From contig NZ_CP139249.1 in assembly GCF_034064985.1 (NCBI RefSeq), forward strand, positions 3,472,001-3,536,000: 64,000 nt of DNA, written 5' to 3'. Origin of the DNA: Acinetobacter pittii (GTDB lineage Bacteria > Pseudomonadota > Gammaproteobacteria > Pseudomonadales > Moraxellaceae). The position numbers and the translations under genes were made by a program. Each line of letters opens with the position of its first letter. Within the stretch, counting starts at the first letter, position 1. Positions 15,854 through 25,500 of this stretch are shown piece after piece. Below the pieces are notes generated by a model. It saw only the letters and a program-made list of their open reading frames with translations, had not been told where the DNA came from and made no database searches.

Positions 15854-17947
15854 TTATGCTTGCTCAATGTCTTTCATAGTCAATTTAATACGACCACGAT
15901 TATCAACATCAGCAACTTGTACTTTCACTTCCTGACCTTCTTTAAGAACATCTGTTACGTTCGCAATACGTTCATTTGAAATTTGCGAAATGTGAAGAAG
16001 ACCATCAGTACCCGGCATGATATTTACAAATGCACCGAATTCTACGATACGGATTACTTTACCGTCATAGATCTTACCTGGTTCAACTTCAGCAGTAATT
16101 GCTTGAATCTTAGCAATTGCAGCTTTAGCAGCAGCTTTAGTTTCACCAAATACGCGAACTGTACCATTGTCTTCGATATCAATTGCAGCTTTAGTTTCTT
16201 CAGTAATTTGACGGATAGTTGCACCGCCTTTACCAATAACATCACGGATCTTGTCTGGGTTAATGTTAATCACTTCAAACGTCGGTGCATGAGCACTGAT
16301 TTCAGCACGAGCACGTGAAATGACTTTGTTCATTTCATTGAGGATGTGCATACGACCAGCAAATGCTTGGTTTAATGCAACTTCCATGATTTCTTCAGTA
16401 ATACCTTCAATTTTGATGTCCATTTGAAGCGCAGTAATACCGTTTGCAGAACCTGCTACTTTAAAGTCCATATCACCTAAGTGATCTTCATCACCCAAGA
16501 TGTCAGAAAGTACTGCGAAACGCTCGCCTTCCTTCACTAAGCCCATTGCGATACCCGCAACTGGTGCTTTAAGCGGAACACCTGCATCCATAAGTGATAA
16601 TGAAGCACCACATACAGAAGCCATTGAAGATGAACCGTTAGATTCAGTAATGTCAGATACAATACGAATTACATACGGGAAGCGGTCAGCAGCAGGAAGA
16701 ACTGCTTGAACACCACGACGTGCTAAACGACCATGACCAATTTCACGACGCTTAGGACCAGATTCACGGCCTGTTTCACCTACAGAGTATGCAGGGAAGT
16801 TGTAGTGCAACATGAAGTTGTCAGTTTTAGTACCAGCAAGGGTATCAACCATTAACGCATCACGAGTATTACCCAAAGTTGTTGTTACCAACGCTTGAGT
16901 TTCACCACGTGTAAATAATGCAGAACCGTGTGCACGATCTAATACGCCAACTTGAACGTCGATAGCACGAACAGTTTTAGTATCACGGCCATCAATACGT
17001 GGCTTACCTGACAAGATGTTGTCACGTACTGTACGGTATTTAAGGTCTTCGAATAATTCGTTTACTTCATCAGCAATACCAGTTTCGTCATTTTCTGGAA
17101 CGAACTGAGCTACAGCTTCTGCATAAAGTGCATCAAGTGCCGCGTAACGATCTTGTTTAACCGCAATTGTATATGCTTCAGAAATTTTAGCTTCAAAAGC
17201 TGCTTTTAATTGCTCAAGAAGAGCTTCGTTTTTAGTTGGAGCAACCCAAGTTGACTCAACAGCACCAGCAGCGGCAGCAAATTCTTTAATCGCTTGAATT
17301 GCAATTTGCATTTCGTCATGACCGAAAAGCACAGCACCAAGCATTTGGTCTTCTGAAAGTTCTTTCGCTTCAGATTCAACCATCAATACAGCAGATTCTG
17401 TACCTGCAACCACAAGGTCAAGGTCACTTTCTTTCAACTGTTCGAAGTTCGGGTTAAGAACATATTCACCGTTGATTAAACCAACACGTGCGCCACCAAT
17501 TGGACCACGGAAAGGAGTACCAGCAATAGACAATGCTGCTGATGTACCAAGCATTGCTGCAATGTCAGCATCCATAGTTTTGTCAGAAGAAACAACTGTT
17601 GCTGTTACTTGGATTTCGTTGAAGTAACCTTCTGGGAACAACGGACGAATTGGACGGTCAATAAGACGTGAAATTAAAGTCTCAGCTTCAGAAGCACGAC
17701 CTTCACGCTTACCGTAACCACCAGGAATACGACCAGCTGCATATTGTTTTTCTTGATAGTTAACTGTTAACGGGAAGAAGTCTTGACCTGCTTTTGCTTT
17801 AGGTTGAGCAACAACTGCAACTAAAACAGTTACGCCACCCATAGTGATTAAAACTGTGTTTGCTTGACGTGCAACGCGACCCGTTTCTAAAACGACTTGA
17901 TGTTGACCGAATTGGAATTCTTTACGAACGATATTAAACATTGACAT
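15854..17947 (-). CDS. pnp: Polynucleotide phosphorylase
   Basis: PNPase degrades RNA 3' to 5' phosphorolytically and is the core exonuclease of the degradosome. The 697 residues show the standard order: two RNase PH-like domains (about 10-230 and 310-540, the second with the [11 protein letters not shown] stretch), then a KH domain (about 555-615, [13 protein letters not shown] with its GxxG loop) and an S1 domain (about 620-690, [18 protein letters not shown]). It lies downstream of rpsO with a processed-type hairpin between them, as in E. coli, where PNPase represses its own translation after RNase III cuts the leader. Confidence 0.98.
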   Translation of the reverse strand: MSMFNIVRKEFQFGQHQVVLETGRVARQANTVLITMGGVTVLVAVVAQPKAKAGQDFFPLTVNYQEKQYAAGRIPGGYGKREGRASEAETLISRLIDRPIRPLFPEGYFNEIQVTATVVSSDKTMDADIAAMLGTSAALSIAGTPFRGPIGGARVGLINGEYVLNPNFEQLKESDLDLVVAGTESAVLMVESEAKELSEDQMLGAVLFGHDEMQIAIQAIKEFAAAAGAVESTWVAPTKNEALLEQLKAAFEAKISEAYTIAVKQDRYAALDALYAEAVAQFVPENDETGIADEVNELFEDLKYRTVRDNILSGKPRIDGRDTKTVRAIDVQVGVLDRAHGSALFTRGETQALVTTTLGNTRDALMVDTLAGTKTDNFMLHYNFPAYSVGETGRESGPKRREIGHGRLARRGVQAVLPAADRFPYVIRIVSDITESNGSSSMASVCGASLSLMDAGVPLKAPVAGIAMGLVKEGERFAVLSDILGDEDHLGDMDFKVAGSANGITALQMDIKIEGITEEIMEVALNQAFAGRMHILNEMNKVISRARAEISAHAPTFEVININPDKIRDVIGKGGATIRQITEETKAAIDIEDNGTVRVFGETKAAAKAAIAKIQAITAEVEPGKIYDGKVIRIVEFGAFVNIMPGTDGLLHISQISNERIANVTDVLKEGQEVKVQVADVDNRGRIKLTMKDIEQA

Positions 17948-18080
17948 GTATTGTATTTTCCTAATTTTATTCTAGTGAGACCCCTAAGGTTTGGCATTCA
18001 GACTACACCGATTGGTAGATAAATGACAAAGCTTAGAAGCCATCACACTAGATCAATTATTTAAAATAAGTTAAACGCAA

Positions 18081-18106
18081 AGAAGGAGCGCACAAGCGCC
18101 CCTTCT
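18081..18106 (-). promoter_or_regulatory. rpsO-pnp intergenic hairpin
   Basis: AGAAGG(A)GCGC-ACAA-GCGC(C)CCTTCT forms a stem of ten pairs with one mismatch in the 251-bp gap between rpsO and pnp. In E. coli the corresponding gap carries the rpsO terminator and an RNase III-cut hairpin through which PNPase autoregulates. The same role here is inferred from position. No clear T run follows on the minus strand, which fits a processing site better than a terminator. Confidence 0.55.
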
Positions 18107-18198
18107 AAAAATCACTTAACCTAACATTAAGTGAAACTCTCTTTTCAGCGATAAAGCATTGCGACATGCGAAATAGCGAAAACAAAGTAAAAATCGAA

Positions 18199-18468
18199 TT
18201 AACGACGTAAACCTAAAGCACCGATCAAAGCAGTGTAACGACCGTGGTCTTTACCATTTAAGTAGTCGAGCAATTTACGACGTTGGTTAACCATACGGAT
18301 CAAACCACGACGGCTGTGGTGGTCGTGTTTGTGAGCTTTGAAGTGACCTTGTAAATCATTGATTTGAGCAGTCAATAAAGCTACTTGTACTTCTGGTGAA
18401 CCAGTGTCATTTTCAGCGCGAGCAAATTTAGCAATGATCTCTGCGCGGTCTGCATTAGTTAAAGCCAT
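18199..18468 (-). CDS. rpsO: 30S ribosomal protein S15
   Basis: An 89-residue protein with the full S15 sequence, including the RNA-contact helix GDHxxHHSRRGL-type stretch [21 protein letters not shown]15 binds the central domain of 16S rRNA early in 30S assembly. The ATG is preceded by GGAGAAATCG, a good ribosome site. It is upstream of pnp as in most gammaproteobacteria. Confidence 0.98.
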   Translation of the reverse strand: MALTNADRAEIIAKFARAENDTGSPEVQVALLTAQINDLQGHFKAHKHDHHSRRGLIRMVNQRRKLLDYLNGKDHGRYTALIGALGLRR

Positions 18469-18678
18469 TCGATTTCTCCGAGATGCTTAAAAAAGTAAAC
18501 GATATGAATCAGTTGAGGCAACTGACTGCCGTGCATCACTACAGCAAGTCGCCTATTTTAAGGTATCTATAGGTGGATTGCAAAATAGTTTTCAGTAACT
18601 TGTCATTTTAGACACTGACATCAGGTCCTTAACCCTGCACACTAGCCTCGAATAAAAAGAAAGAAGCGCGAGGGACGT

Positions 18679-19977
18679 GTGAAAATTTTTTCAACCAACA
18701 CTTGTCCAGTACCGGGCAATATTGAGCAAGTCATTCGACAAAAAGATGAAGTTGCTGCTGAACAGGGTGGAATGAGTGATCATCAGATTCAAAAAATCTG
18801 GAAAAGTATAGAAGCACTATATAAAACCGGAAACTATCCACTCATTACCTTTTGTTTACGCAGACAAGGTAAAATTTTGCTGAATCGAAGCATTGGATAT
18901 GCCCAAGGGAACTCTCCGGCAGGACTTCAAGAAAATGCCCTGATTGCAACACCCGATACACCTGTTTGCCTATTTTCAGCATCAAAGATGATCACAGCCA
19001 TGTTGATTCACCTATTAGATGAAAAGGGCGAAATCAATTTGCTTGATCCTGTAAGCTACTATATTCCGGAATACGGCGTAAATGGTAAGCGCCGTGCAAC
19101 GCTCTTTCATTTATTAGCACATCGCGGCGGCATTCCCTATATTGATGGCGATGTCACACCAGATTTATTATTTGATAAAGACGAAATTTTAAAACGTTTA
19201 TATGCTGCCCGACCTGTGTCTCCTGCTGGTAATCATCTCGCCTATCATGCGGTTACGGCAGGTTATATTTTAGGAGAAGTCATTGAACGGGTGACTGGGC
19301 AAGACTTACGTGAATTTGTACATCAAACTATCGAAAAACCAATGGGGATGCCTTATTTCAATTATGGCTTAAAACCAGAATACCGTTCAAAAGTCGCCTT
19401 AAACTGTGCAACAGGTCTGCACCCACGCCTTGGTACCGATCACTACCTGAATCATGTATTAGGTGGTAGTTTACAACTTGCAGTTGATGTAACTAACGAT
19501 AGTCGTTTTATGGATACCATTTGCCCAGCCGGTAACATCTATACCAGTGCAGAACAAGCTGGACGTTTCTTTGAAATGCTTTTAAGTGGCGGAAGCTACG
19601 GCGGTCAGCAAATCTTCAGTGAAAAAACTATTTTCAGAGCGACTCTTCCCACCACAGGCGTTAACATTGACCGTACTTTGCTAATTCCAATGCGCTATGC
19701 TTTAGGTCCAATGTTAGGCAGCAACCCTGTTGGCCTTTTTGGTCCAATGACAGGACAAGCATTTGGCCATTTAGGGTTTTCTAATATCTTATGCTGGGCT
19801 GACCCTGAAAGAGATATTAGTGTTTCCCTATTAACAACAGGTAAATCGGTCGTGGGTACCCACCTGCCTGCTTTAGCTAAAGTTCTCTATCAAATCTCAA
19901 CTCAATGTCCGCGTATACCGAGAGATCAACGCCGTTCTTTATTCGGTAGCGACTCTCATGAGACTGACTTAGTGTAG
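18679..19977 (+). CDS. Serine hydrolase of the class C beta-lactamase/esterase family
   Basis: A 432-residue protein with the beta-lactamase (Pfam PF00144-like) fold. Visible motifs are the nucleophile SxxK in LFSASKM near residue 110, a tyrosine motif YHAVTAGYILGEVIERVTG near residue 190, and a GHLGFSN box near 370 in place of KTG. This pattern is typical of family VIII esterases and beta-lactamase-like peptidases rather than of AmpC. No secretion signal is seen, so it is probably cytoplasmic and not a resistance enzyme. It starts at GTG with a strong ribosome site GAGGGA. The substrate is unknown. Confidence 0.85.
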   Translation: MKIFSTNTCPVPGNIEQVIRQKDEVAAEQGGMSDHQIQKIWKSIEALYKTGNYPLITFCLRRQGKILLNRSIGYAQGNSPAGLQENALIATPDTPVCLFSASKMITAMLIHLLDEKGEINLLDPVSYYIPEYGVNGKRRATLFHLLAHRGGIPYIDGDVTPDLLFDKDEILKRLYAARPVSPAGNHLAYHAVTAGYILGEVIERVTGQDLREFVHQTIEKPMGMPYFNYGLKPEYRSKVALNCATGLHPRLGTDHYLNHVLGGSLQLAVDVTNDSRFMDTICPAGNIYTSAEQAGRFFEMLLSGGSYGGQQIFSEKTIFRATLPTTGVNIDRTLLIPMRYALGPMLGSNPVGLFGPMTGQAFGHLGFSNILCWADPERDISVSLLTTGKSVVGTHLPALAKVLYQISTQCPRIPRDQRRSLFGSDSHETDLV

Positions 19978-19985
19978 AGGCAAAT

Positions 19986-20016
19986 AAAAAACCCAAGCAT
20001 TTCTGCTTGGGTTTTT
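19986..20016 (+). terminator. Terminator after the serine hydrolase
   Basis: AAAAACCCAAGCA-TTTC-TGCTTGGGTTTTT is a perfect 13-bp stem ending in T residues, nine bases after the stop codon. Confidence 0.93.
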
Positions 20017-20200
20017 GGCGCTGTAGTTTTTGTTTATCGTGTTATTACTGTTTTTATTGTCGTTGGTGAGATGCTAGTCACATCCTTCTTGTTGTTTTAA
20101 CTCACTTCCGTTGTTTTTGTTTCTATTTCCTTATGTGATGTATTGTGACATATCCAATTATGAAGAAAAGTAGTATTTTTCTTATCATCATGTAAGTAAA

Positions 20201-20272
20201 AACGTACAGGTCTGTCTAATATTTGGCAAATGACCACTTTTAACATTTAACGTACAGTTCTGTATAACATTT
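20201..20272. promoter_or_regulatory. Duplicated ACAGnnCTGT operator, TetR type
   Basis: Two 24-bp copies (20201-20224 and 20249-20272) agree at 21 positions and start 48 bp apart. Each begins AACGTACAG and contains the dyad ACAGnnCTGT. The second copy is a longer palindrome, TACAGTTCTGTA, and runs into TATAAC. Paired dyads of this sort near a promoter are typical of TetR/AcrR repressors. No tetR-like gene or target gene is next to them. Confidence 0.5.
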
Positions 20273-20428
20273 AACTTAACAATTCACAGGAAAAATGCCT
20301 GTTTTAAAAACATATTACAGATAAATATATTGATATTATTGATTTAAATCTTTACAAGAAAACATCGTGTGGAGAGCGCTAAAAGCAAAGCTTTCTCATA
20401 CTTTTTGAAAGGTAATAAAAATTAGGAT

Positions 20429-20468
20429 ATAAAAAAGCCTTGTAGTCTCTCCCAAAACTACAAGGCTT
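20429..20468 (-). terminator. Strong minus-strand terminator left of recD
   Basis: AAGCCTTGTAGT (20435-20446) and ACTACAAGGCTT (20457-20468) form a perfect 12-bp stem with a 10-base loop. The A run at 20431-20436 gives a U tract only on the minus strand. It ends either the recCBD transcript or a separate small RNA starting in the 210 bases before it. Confidence 0.85.
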
Positions 20469-20678
20469 AGCGGCTGTAAGTTTCCTCTTTATACACCTAC
20501 TTCATTGTAAGTTCGCAGTCTCTCGACTTAAGTTGTTATTATTGTGCGATTTTGCCCGACATTCCTTGCCAAGCTCGTTGTGCGTTTATAATCTCAAAAA
20601 CACGGGGTGTACTCTAGCAGCAAATATCTCGAATCTATGTAAGCTTTTTCTTACAAGTGTAAAAATATTAAGTTTGGC

Positions 20679-22442
20679 TTAACGAACTAACCGATTAACT
20701 TTTTGAACTAAACCACTTTTTCGTGTCGTACGAACTGTAAATGCCTGTAATAAAGCCTCTTGGTCAACTAAAAGACTGACTACCTTCTTAGCTCGTGTAA
20801 TCGCAGTGTAAATAAGTTCTTGGCTTAATAAGTTCTTTGCAGCCTGATCAAGAACAACAGCAGTATGTGTAAATTCAGACCCTTGTGATTTATGAATTGT
20901 TAAGGCAAAAGCACTTTGAATGCTTTTAGGCAATCGATTTGCAGCGACCCATTTATTCAAACTTGGGAAATATACTTCAAACTGCTGTGGCTGAGTTCTA
21001 TGTTCAAAACACAAACCAATGTCTCCATTTGAAATACCGAGTTGATAATCGTTATAGGTCATCATTACCGGACGGCCCACATACCACCCTCCGACAGTCA
21101 CGATTGATAACTGTTGCTGTATCCAACGCTGCGCATATTGGTTTAACTGCTGCAACCCAAACGGGCCATGACGAACAGCCGTTAAAATACGGTAGTCATC
21201 AAATGCTTTTACTACATTTTGGATCTGTTCAATCGAGCGCTCTTCCTGCAAATAGTTCTTTAGACTTTGTATATACCCTTGGAAACCGAGCATTAGCTTT
21301 TGATAATAAAGATCTAGGTCTAATTGATTCCCTTCTGGTAAATATTCAAGCTGAACTACATCGGGCATATCTGTTTGTAGAAGTATAGGCTTTAATTCTG
21401 AAGCTTGAACAATATCAATTTCAAACCGCTGTAAAACCTCTACATGATCTTGTTGATGGGTTTGCGCCTGAATAAATCTAGCAACTTGCCCAATCAGTGC
21501 CCCTTCAGCGAAACGGCGACTGGTTTGTAATTGTACCCTGTTGTCAGCCAATGCCTGTATTTGTTGCAAATCTGCAAGTACCGCCCCGACATCAACGGAA
21601 GCGAGTTGATTTGCATCTCCTAATAAGATAATTCGACAAGACTCGGGCACAGCTTCAAATAATAACGTTGCCAGATTTAAATCCAGCATAGAAGCTTCAT
21701 CCACGACAATAACATCATAAGGCAAAGGTTGTTTTTGATTAAACCGTGGTGTTTGGCTATGTCCCATCCCTAATAAGCGGTGAATCGTTTGTGTTCCCTG
21801 ATTCCTTAGCTCTTCACTCATTAATCCAGATTCAAGCAATTTAGGGTCGTTAAACGAGTTCTGTAAAGCCTCTTGCATGCGCTGTGCTGCTTTACCTGTT
21901 GGAGCAGCCATCGCTACACGAATATGCGGAATTGCCTGGCTCAGCACAGCAATAATACGTGCCAGCGTATAAGTCTTACCTGTACCCGGCCCACCCGTAA
22001 TAATACTCAAGCTTTGCCGAGCAACCATCTGCAAAGCTGCCTGTTGATGAGGATCGATGAGTAGGTCCAGATAGTCTTCACAAGCTACGGGTTGAATTAA
22101 CTGTTGCTTTAATCGACAAATTTGTTCTGCAAGTCGTTGCTCTAGGTGCCAATATCGGTATAATGCCAACCCCTGCTCATCGTAGACGCACGGCGCAACT
22201 TTTGAAGTTGCTTGATCGGCAGATATAGCAAGCTGACCAAGTGCTGCAATTTGCTCTGAACAGATATCGATACAACTATCGCCTTGTAAGCTCGCTTCAA
22301 TAAGCTGCTGCAAGTAAGAAGTGGCTTCTGACACTTGCGATTGTTCAGTAAATGGAGCCTGATTTAAGAAGCTACTCCATGTTGTTAACCAGCTTAAATC
22401 GGCTTGTTCAGGGCTATTTAGGTTGTCCACACACTTATCCAC
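20679..22442 (-). CDS. recD: Exonuclease V alpha subunit, 5'-3' helicase RecD
   Basis: RecD is the fast 5'-3' motor of RecBCD, which processes double-strand breaks for recombination and degrades foreign linear DNA. Its 587 residues show Walker A IITGGPGTGKTYTLARI near residue 150, Walker B VVDEASMLD and the C-terminal motif FALTIHKSQGSEFTHTAVVL with LIYTAITRAK. The start is a GTG at 22442, directly after an in-frame TAG and with GGAA seven bases upstream. Unlike the recC-recB junction, recB and recD are 96 bp apart, and that gap carries a promoter and six DnaA-box-like repeats, so recD may have its own control. Confidence 0.95.
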   Translation of the reverse strand: MDKCVDNLNSPEQADLSWLTTWSSFLNQAPFTEQSQVSEATSYLQQLIEASLQGDSCIDICSEQIAALGQLAISADQATSKVAPCVYDEQGLALYRYWHLEQRLAEQICRLKQQLIQPVACEDYLDLLIDPHQQAALQMVARQSLSIITGGPGTGKTYTLARIIAVLSQAIPHIRVAMAAPTGKAAQRMQEALQNSFNDPKLLESGLMSEELRNQGTQTIHRLLGMGHSQTPRFNQKQPLPYDVIVVDEASMLDLNLATLLFEAVPESCRIILLGDANQLASVDVGAVLADLQQIQALADNRVQLQTSRRFAEGALIGQVARFIQAQTHQQDHVEVLQRFEIDIVQASELKPILLQTDMPDVVQLEYLPEGNQLDLDLYYQKLMLGFQGYIQSLKNYLQEERSIEQIQNVVKAFDDYRILTAVRHGPFGLQQLNQYAQRWIQQQLSIVTVGGWYVGRPVMMTYNDYQLGISNGDIGLCFEHRTQPQQFEVYFPSLNKWVAANRLPKSIQSAFALTIHKSQGSEFTHTAVVLDQAAKNLLSQELIYTAITRAKKVVSLLVDQEALLQAFTVRTTRKSGLVQKVNRLVR

Positions 22443-22491
22443 CTAGTTTTCCACACGCTTGTCCACATGGTTATAGACAGGCTTATCCACA
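22423..22491. repeat. Six tandem 12-bp DnaA-box-like repeats
   Basis: Nine-base units start at 22423, 22435, 22447, 22459, 22471 and 22483, spaced exactly 12 bp: TTGTCCACA, TTATCCACC, TTTTCCACA, TTGTCCACA, TTATAGACA and TTATCCACA. The last is the exact DnaA-box consensus and four others differ from it by one base. All point the same way on the plus strand. They span the recD start codon, its ribosome site and the promoter upstream. Confidence 0.85.
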
Positions 22492-22497
22492 TGTCAA
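22470..22497 (-). promoter_or_regulatory. Sigma-70 promoter for recD inside the DnaA-box array
   Basis: On the minus strand a perfect -35 TTGACA (22497-22492) and a -10 TATAAC (22475-22470) are separated by 16 bases. The start of transcription would be near 22463, about 20 bases before the recD GTG. The exact DnaA box fills part of the spacer, and the deviant fifth repeat supplies the -10. Confidence 0.7.
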
Positions 22498-22538
22498 GTA
22501 TTTGTTAATCTTCAAATTACGCATTTTATCAGCATTTT

Positions 22539-25500
22539 TCATGCTATTTTATCCTCAGCAAAATACCCCAAAATGGCATCAAGACGAAGAATAAACTCGA
22601 CGCTAGGTTCCCAATAATAATGCCCCTGCTCCGCTTCACCATTCATACCACGTAAATAAAGATAAGTTGCCCCACCTAAATGTTGCTCAATTTGGTAATC
22701 CTGCATTTTGACTTGCAAATAACGATGTAATGCAACGAGATATAAACCTGCCTGTAGCCAGTAACTTGCTAAAGACATGCTTTGGGCAATGCTATCGCTA
22801 CGATAATCTGCAAGATCATCCCCTAAGTAATTACTTTTATAATCGGCAATGTGGTAACGATGACCATCAAAATAAACCAAATCGATAGAACCATTAAGGT
22901 AACGCGCTGAACGAGCTTCAAGCAGTTCTGGCATATGCAAACCATACTCAGCGAAGAGTTGCTGAATACGTGTCATCGCTAAAACCCGATCTGAAAGTGC
23001 CAAATAAAAAGGAAACTCTGACAAATACTGCTCTTGTTGGAGCTGATTTAGCCGGAAACCTTGATAAAGCGGTGTTCGCAAAATATCTTTCAACCAGTCT
23101 GCAACTGACTGGTAAAGCAGGCTCTCGGCGTCCTCTTGCTCTGGGAAGCTCTCGTTATATTTATTAAGTAAATCTTGCCAAAGGCCGCTATAGTCATTTT
23201 TAAAACGACGACGTATTTCTATGATCCACTCATCTGAACATTGAAAATCGATATGCTCAAATATTTCATGTAAGAAATTACCGGCAAGCGTCCCTCTAGG
23301 AAAATTATTCTTTATCCAGTCAATCGGCTGAGCACTGTTTGCTTCAGCAGTGTTAATTAAGTCTAACTCATCTTCTGCTAATACAGCATCATTGCTCTGA
23401 CTGGCCAATAAATCTATGCCAGCCTTATGTTTTAAATGCTGTGCCAAGTAACTGAAACTGGTTTTCCCTCTCGAATAAAAACGTTGTTCAGGAAACCGTT
23501 TTGCTTGTATTTCAATAACACTGGTTTGCTTGGTTACATGAATTGCGTGTGGAATCTGTTCCAAAACCATTTCATCCGTACAACAACGGTGTTGAAAAGG
23601 CTCAGCTCTATTTTTCCAAAATGCGAGTCCTGATACCGATTTACCATCAATATCTTGTAGGACAGCATAGACGCGGTGGCTTGCTCGCGTTAAAGCGACA
23701 TACCAAAGTCGATTCTGTTCAGCGAGCGCTCGTTCTTCGTGCTGCTTAAGTTCTATTTCATTCAAATAAGTCTTGTCAGCAATCGCAACGACACGTTGAG
23801 TCAAAGTCTGGTTTGAGTCCGGTTGGACTACATCTTGGGTCGAAAAATTGAGTGTTTTATTATTTTCTCGAAAGGGCTTATCTGCACCTAATAAAAATAC
23901 AATCTTAAATTCCAGCCCTTTTGACTGGTGAATTGTCATGAGCTGAACACCAGCTTCGCTCGATAATTTACGCTCTAACTCCCAATCACGGTCAAGAGGA
24001 GAACGCAACTGTTTGAGATACCAGTGATAAAGGTTCTGAGCACCTGAGTATTTCTCACTGTGCTGACTCAGAATTTCAGTTAAATGACGCAAGTTCACCA
24101 CAACCCGTTCATTATCTTTACTTTGAGCTGCAACCAAATTTTGCCATATATCAAACTGGATGAGGCATTGTTGCCAAGCCACTAAAAAGCCTTGAGCGGA
24201 CCACAATTCTCTAATCGTGTCAAAACCAGACATAAATCGGCTTAACCCTTCGGCTGTCTGCTCAAGCTGCAATAGTTGCTTTAAATCCATAGCAAATAGA
24301 CGGCTAATTAAAGCTCGCTTCACTTTTGCCTCATCGTAAGGATGAAGTATGGCGGTCAGCAAAGCCCCCACGTCTTGAGCAATCGTACAATCGAAAACAC
24401 TTCGTTTTGATGGCCTATTAACCCGAATTCCTAAACGTTCTAGCTCAAATTGAACTTTATCCAGCCCATCATGATTACGAGACAATACTGCAATATCATC
24501 TTCGTTTAAGGTTTGAGTCTGAGCATCTTTTTGAAAATATAGTTGTCCAGCATGTGACTGGTTGAGTAGATCTCGAATCTTCCAAGCAACTTGCTGAGCC
24601 TCTGTTTCTTTATCTTTGAGCATTAACCAGCGCAAAGGGTGAGGATTATGATTGTTCTGCTCAATCAGCACAGGATGAGACCGAGTGCCTGCTCGAATTG
24701 GGTCATATTGAACTTCTTCACCAAAGTCGATTTGTCTTTGAAATAAGGCATCGACCACTTCAACCAGATCAGCAACTGAACGATGGTTATGAATTAACTT
24801 ATATTCACGACCATGTTTGGCTTGAATATCTTTATAGGCATTTAAGAAGGTGAGCATATCCCCACCGCGGAAACCGTAAATCGCCTGTTTACGGTCGCCC
24901 ACCATAATCATGCAACCTTTTTTGTAGCGCTCTGGATGGCGCCAAATGCTCGCCAGCATATCGTCTTGATCTTGGTTGGTATCCTGAAATTCATCAACCA
25001 AAATTAAGGGATATCGAGCCTGCACAAATACAGCAAAACGTTGCCCCTGCTCACCTTTTAAAGCTTCAGAAAGTGTACGAATTTGCTGAGAAAAAGTAGT
25101 CTCACCTTTATTTTGTAAAACCTGTGGTAAGCGTTTTTTAACCTCCACACATAAATAGGCTTTTAAATAAATATGAAGCTGGTCGAACTGCTCGGCGTAG
25201 TTTTTCAGCACACCAAATAGCTGTTGAATCTGTTGAATACAAGGATGCTGATAGAATCCATCTGAAATTTCAGCAGGACATTTCTTGAAAACTTTCTGAT
25301 CGGCAAGTTGACCTAAAAACTTAAAAACAAGCTCACGTTGTGCAGTCAAAGACCCATCAAAAACCAAAATGCTGTCGCTTTGCGTTAGAACTTGTAAAAG
25401 CTGCGGTAAACACTCGCTAAATAATTTGTTAAACGCCCCATTCCGAAATATTGTGCCGCTCACATGTTTATAGTGCTCGCCATCAAGCTGGTAATAGTTC

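Larger units (their letters stand above)
20017..20678. other. Gene-free 660-bp region with operator repeats and a minus-strand terminator
   Basis: No reading frame of useful length with a ribosome site was found on either strand, apart from a 9-codon frame at 20295 that I do not trust. It contains a duplicated operator (20201-20272), a strong minus-strand terminator (20429-20468) and, between the terminator and recD, about 210 bases without codon bias, including a TGTAAG/CTTACA dyad at 20638-20655. This last part could be the recD 3' untranslated region or a small RNA gene read leftwards. I saw no convincing minus-strand promoter in it. Confidence 0.5.

Noticed and set aside
18679..19977. Calling the serine hydrolase an AmpC resistance enzyme
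   Set aside because: It has no signal peptide, no KTG box and a different tyrosine motif, so it fits family VIII esterases better.
20295..20324. Nine-codon frame (MPVLKTYYR) with AGGAAAA upstream
   Set aside because: Too short, with no stop-proximal structure or coding signal. A ribosome-site match is expected by chance in A-rich DNA.
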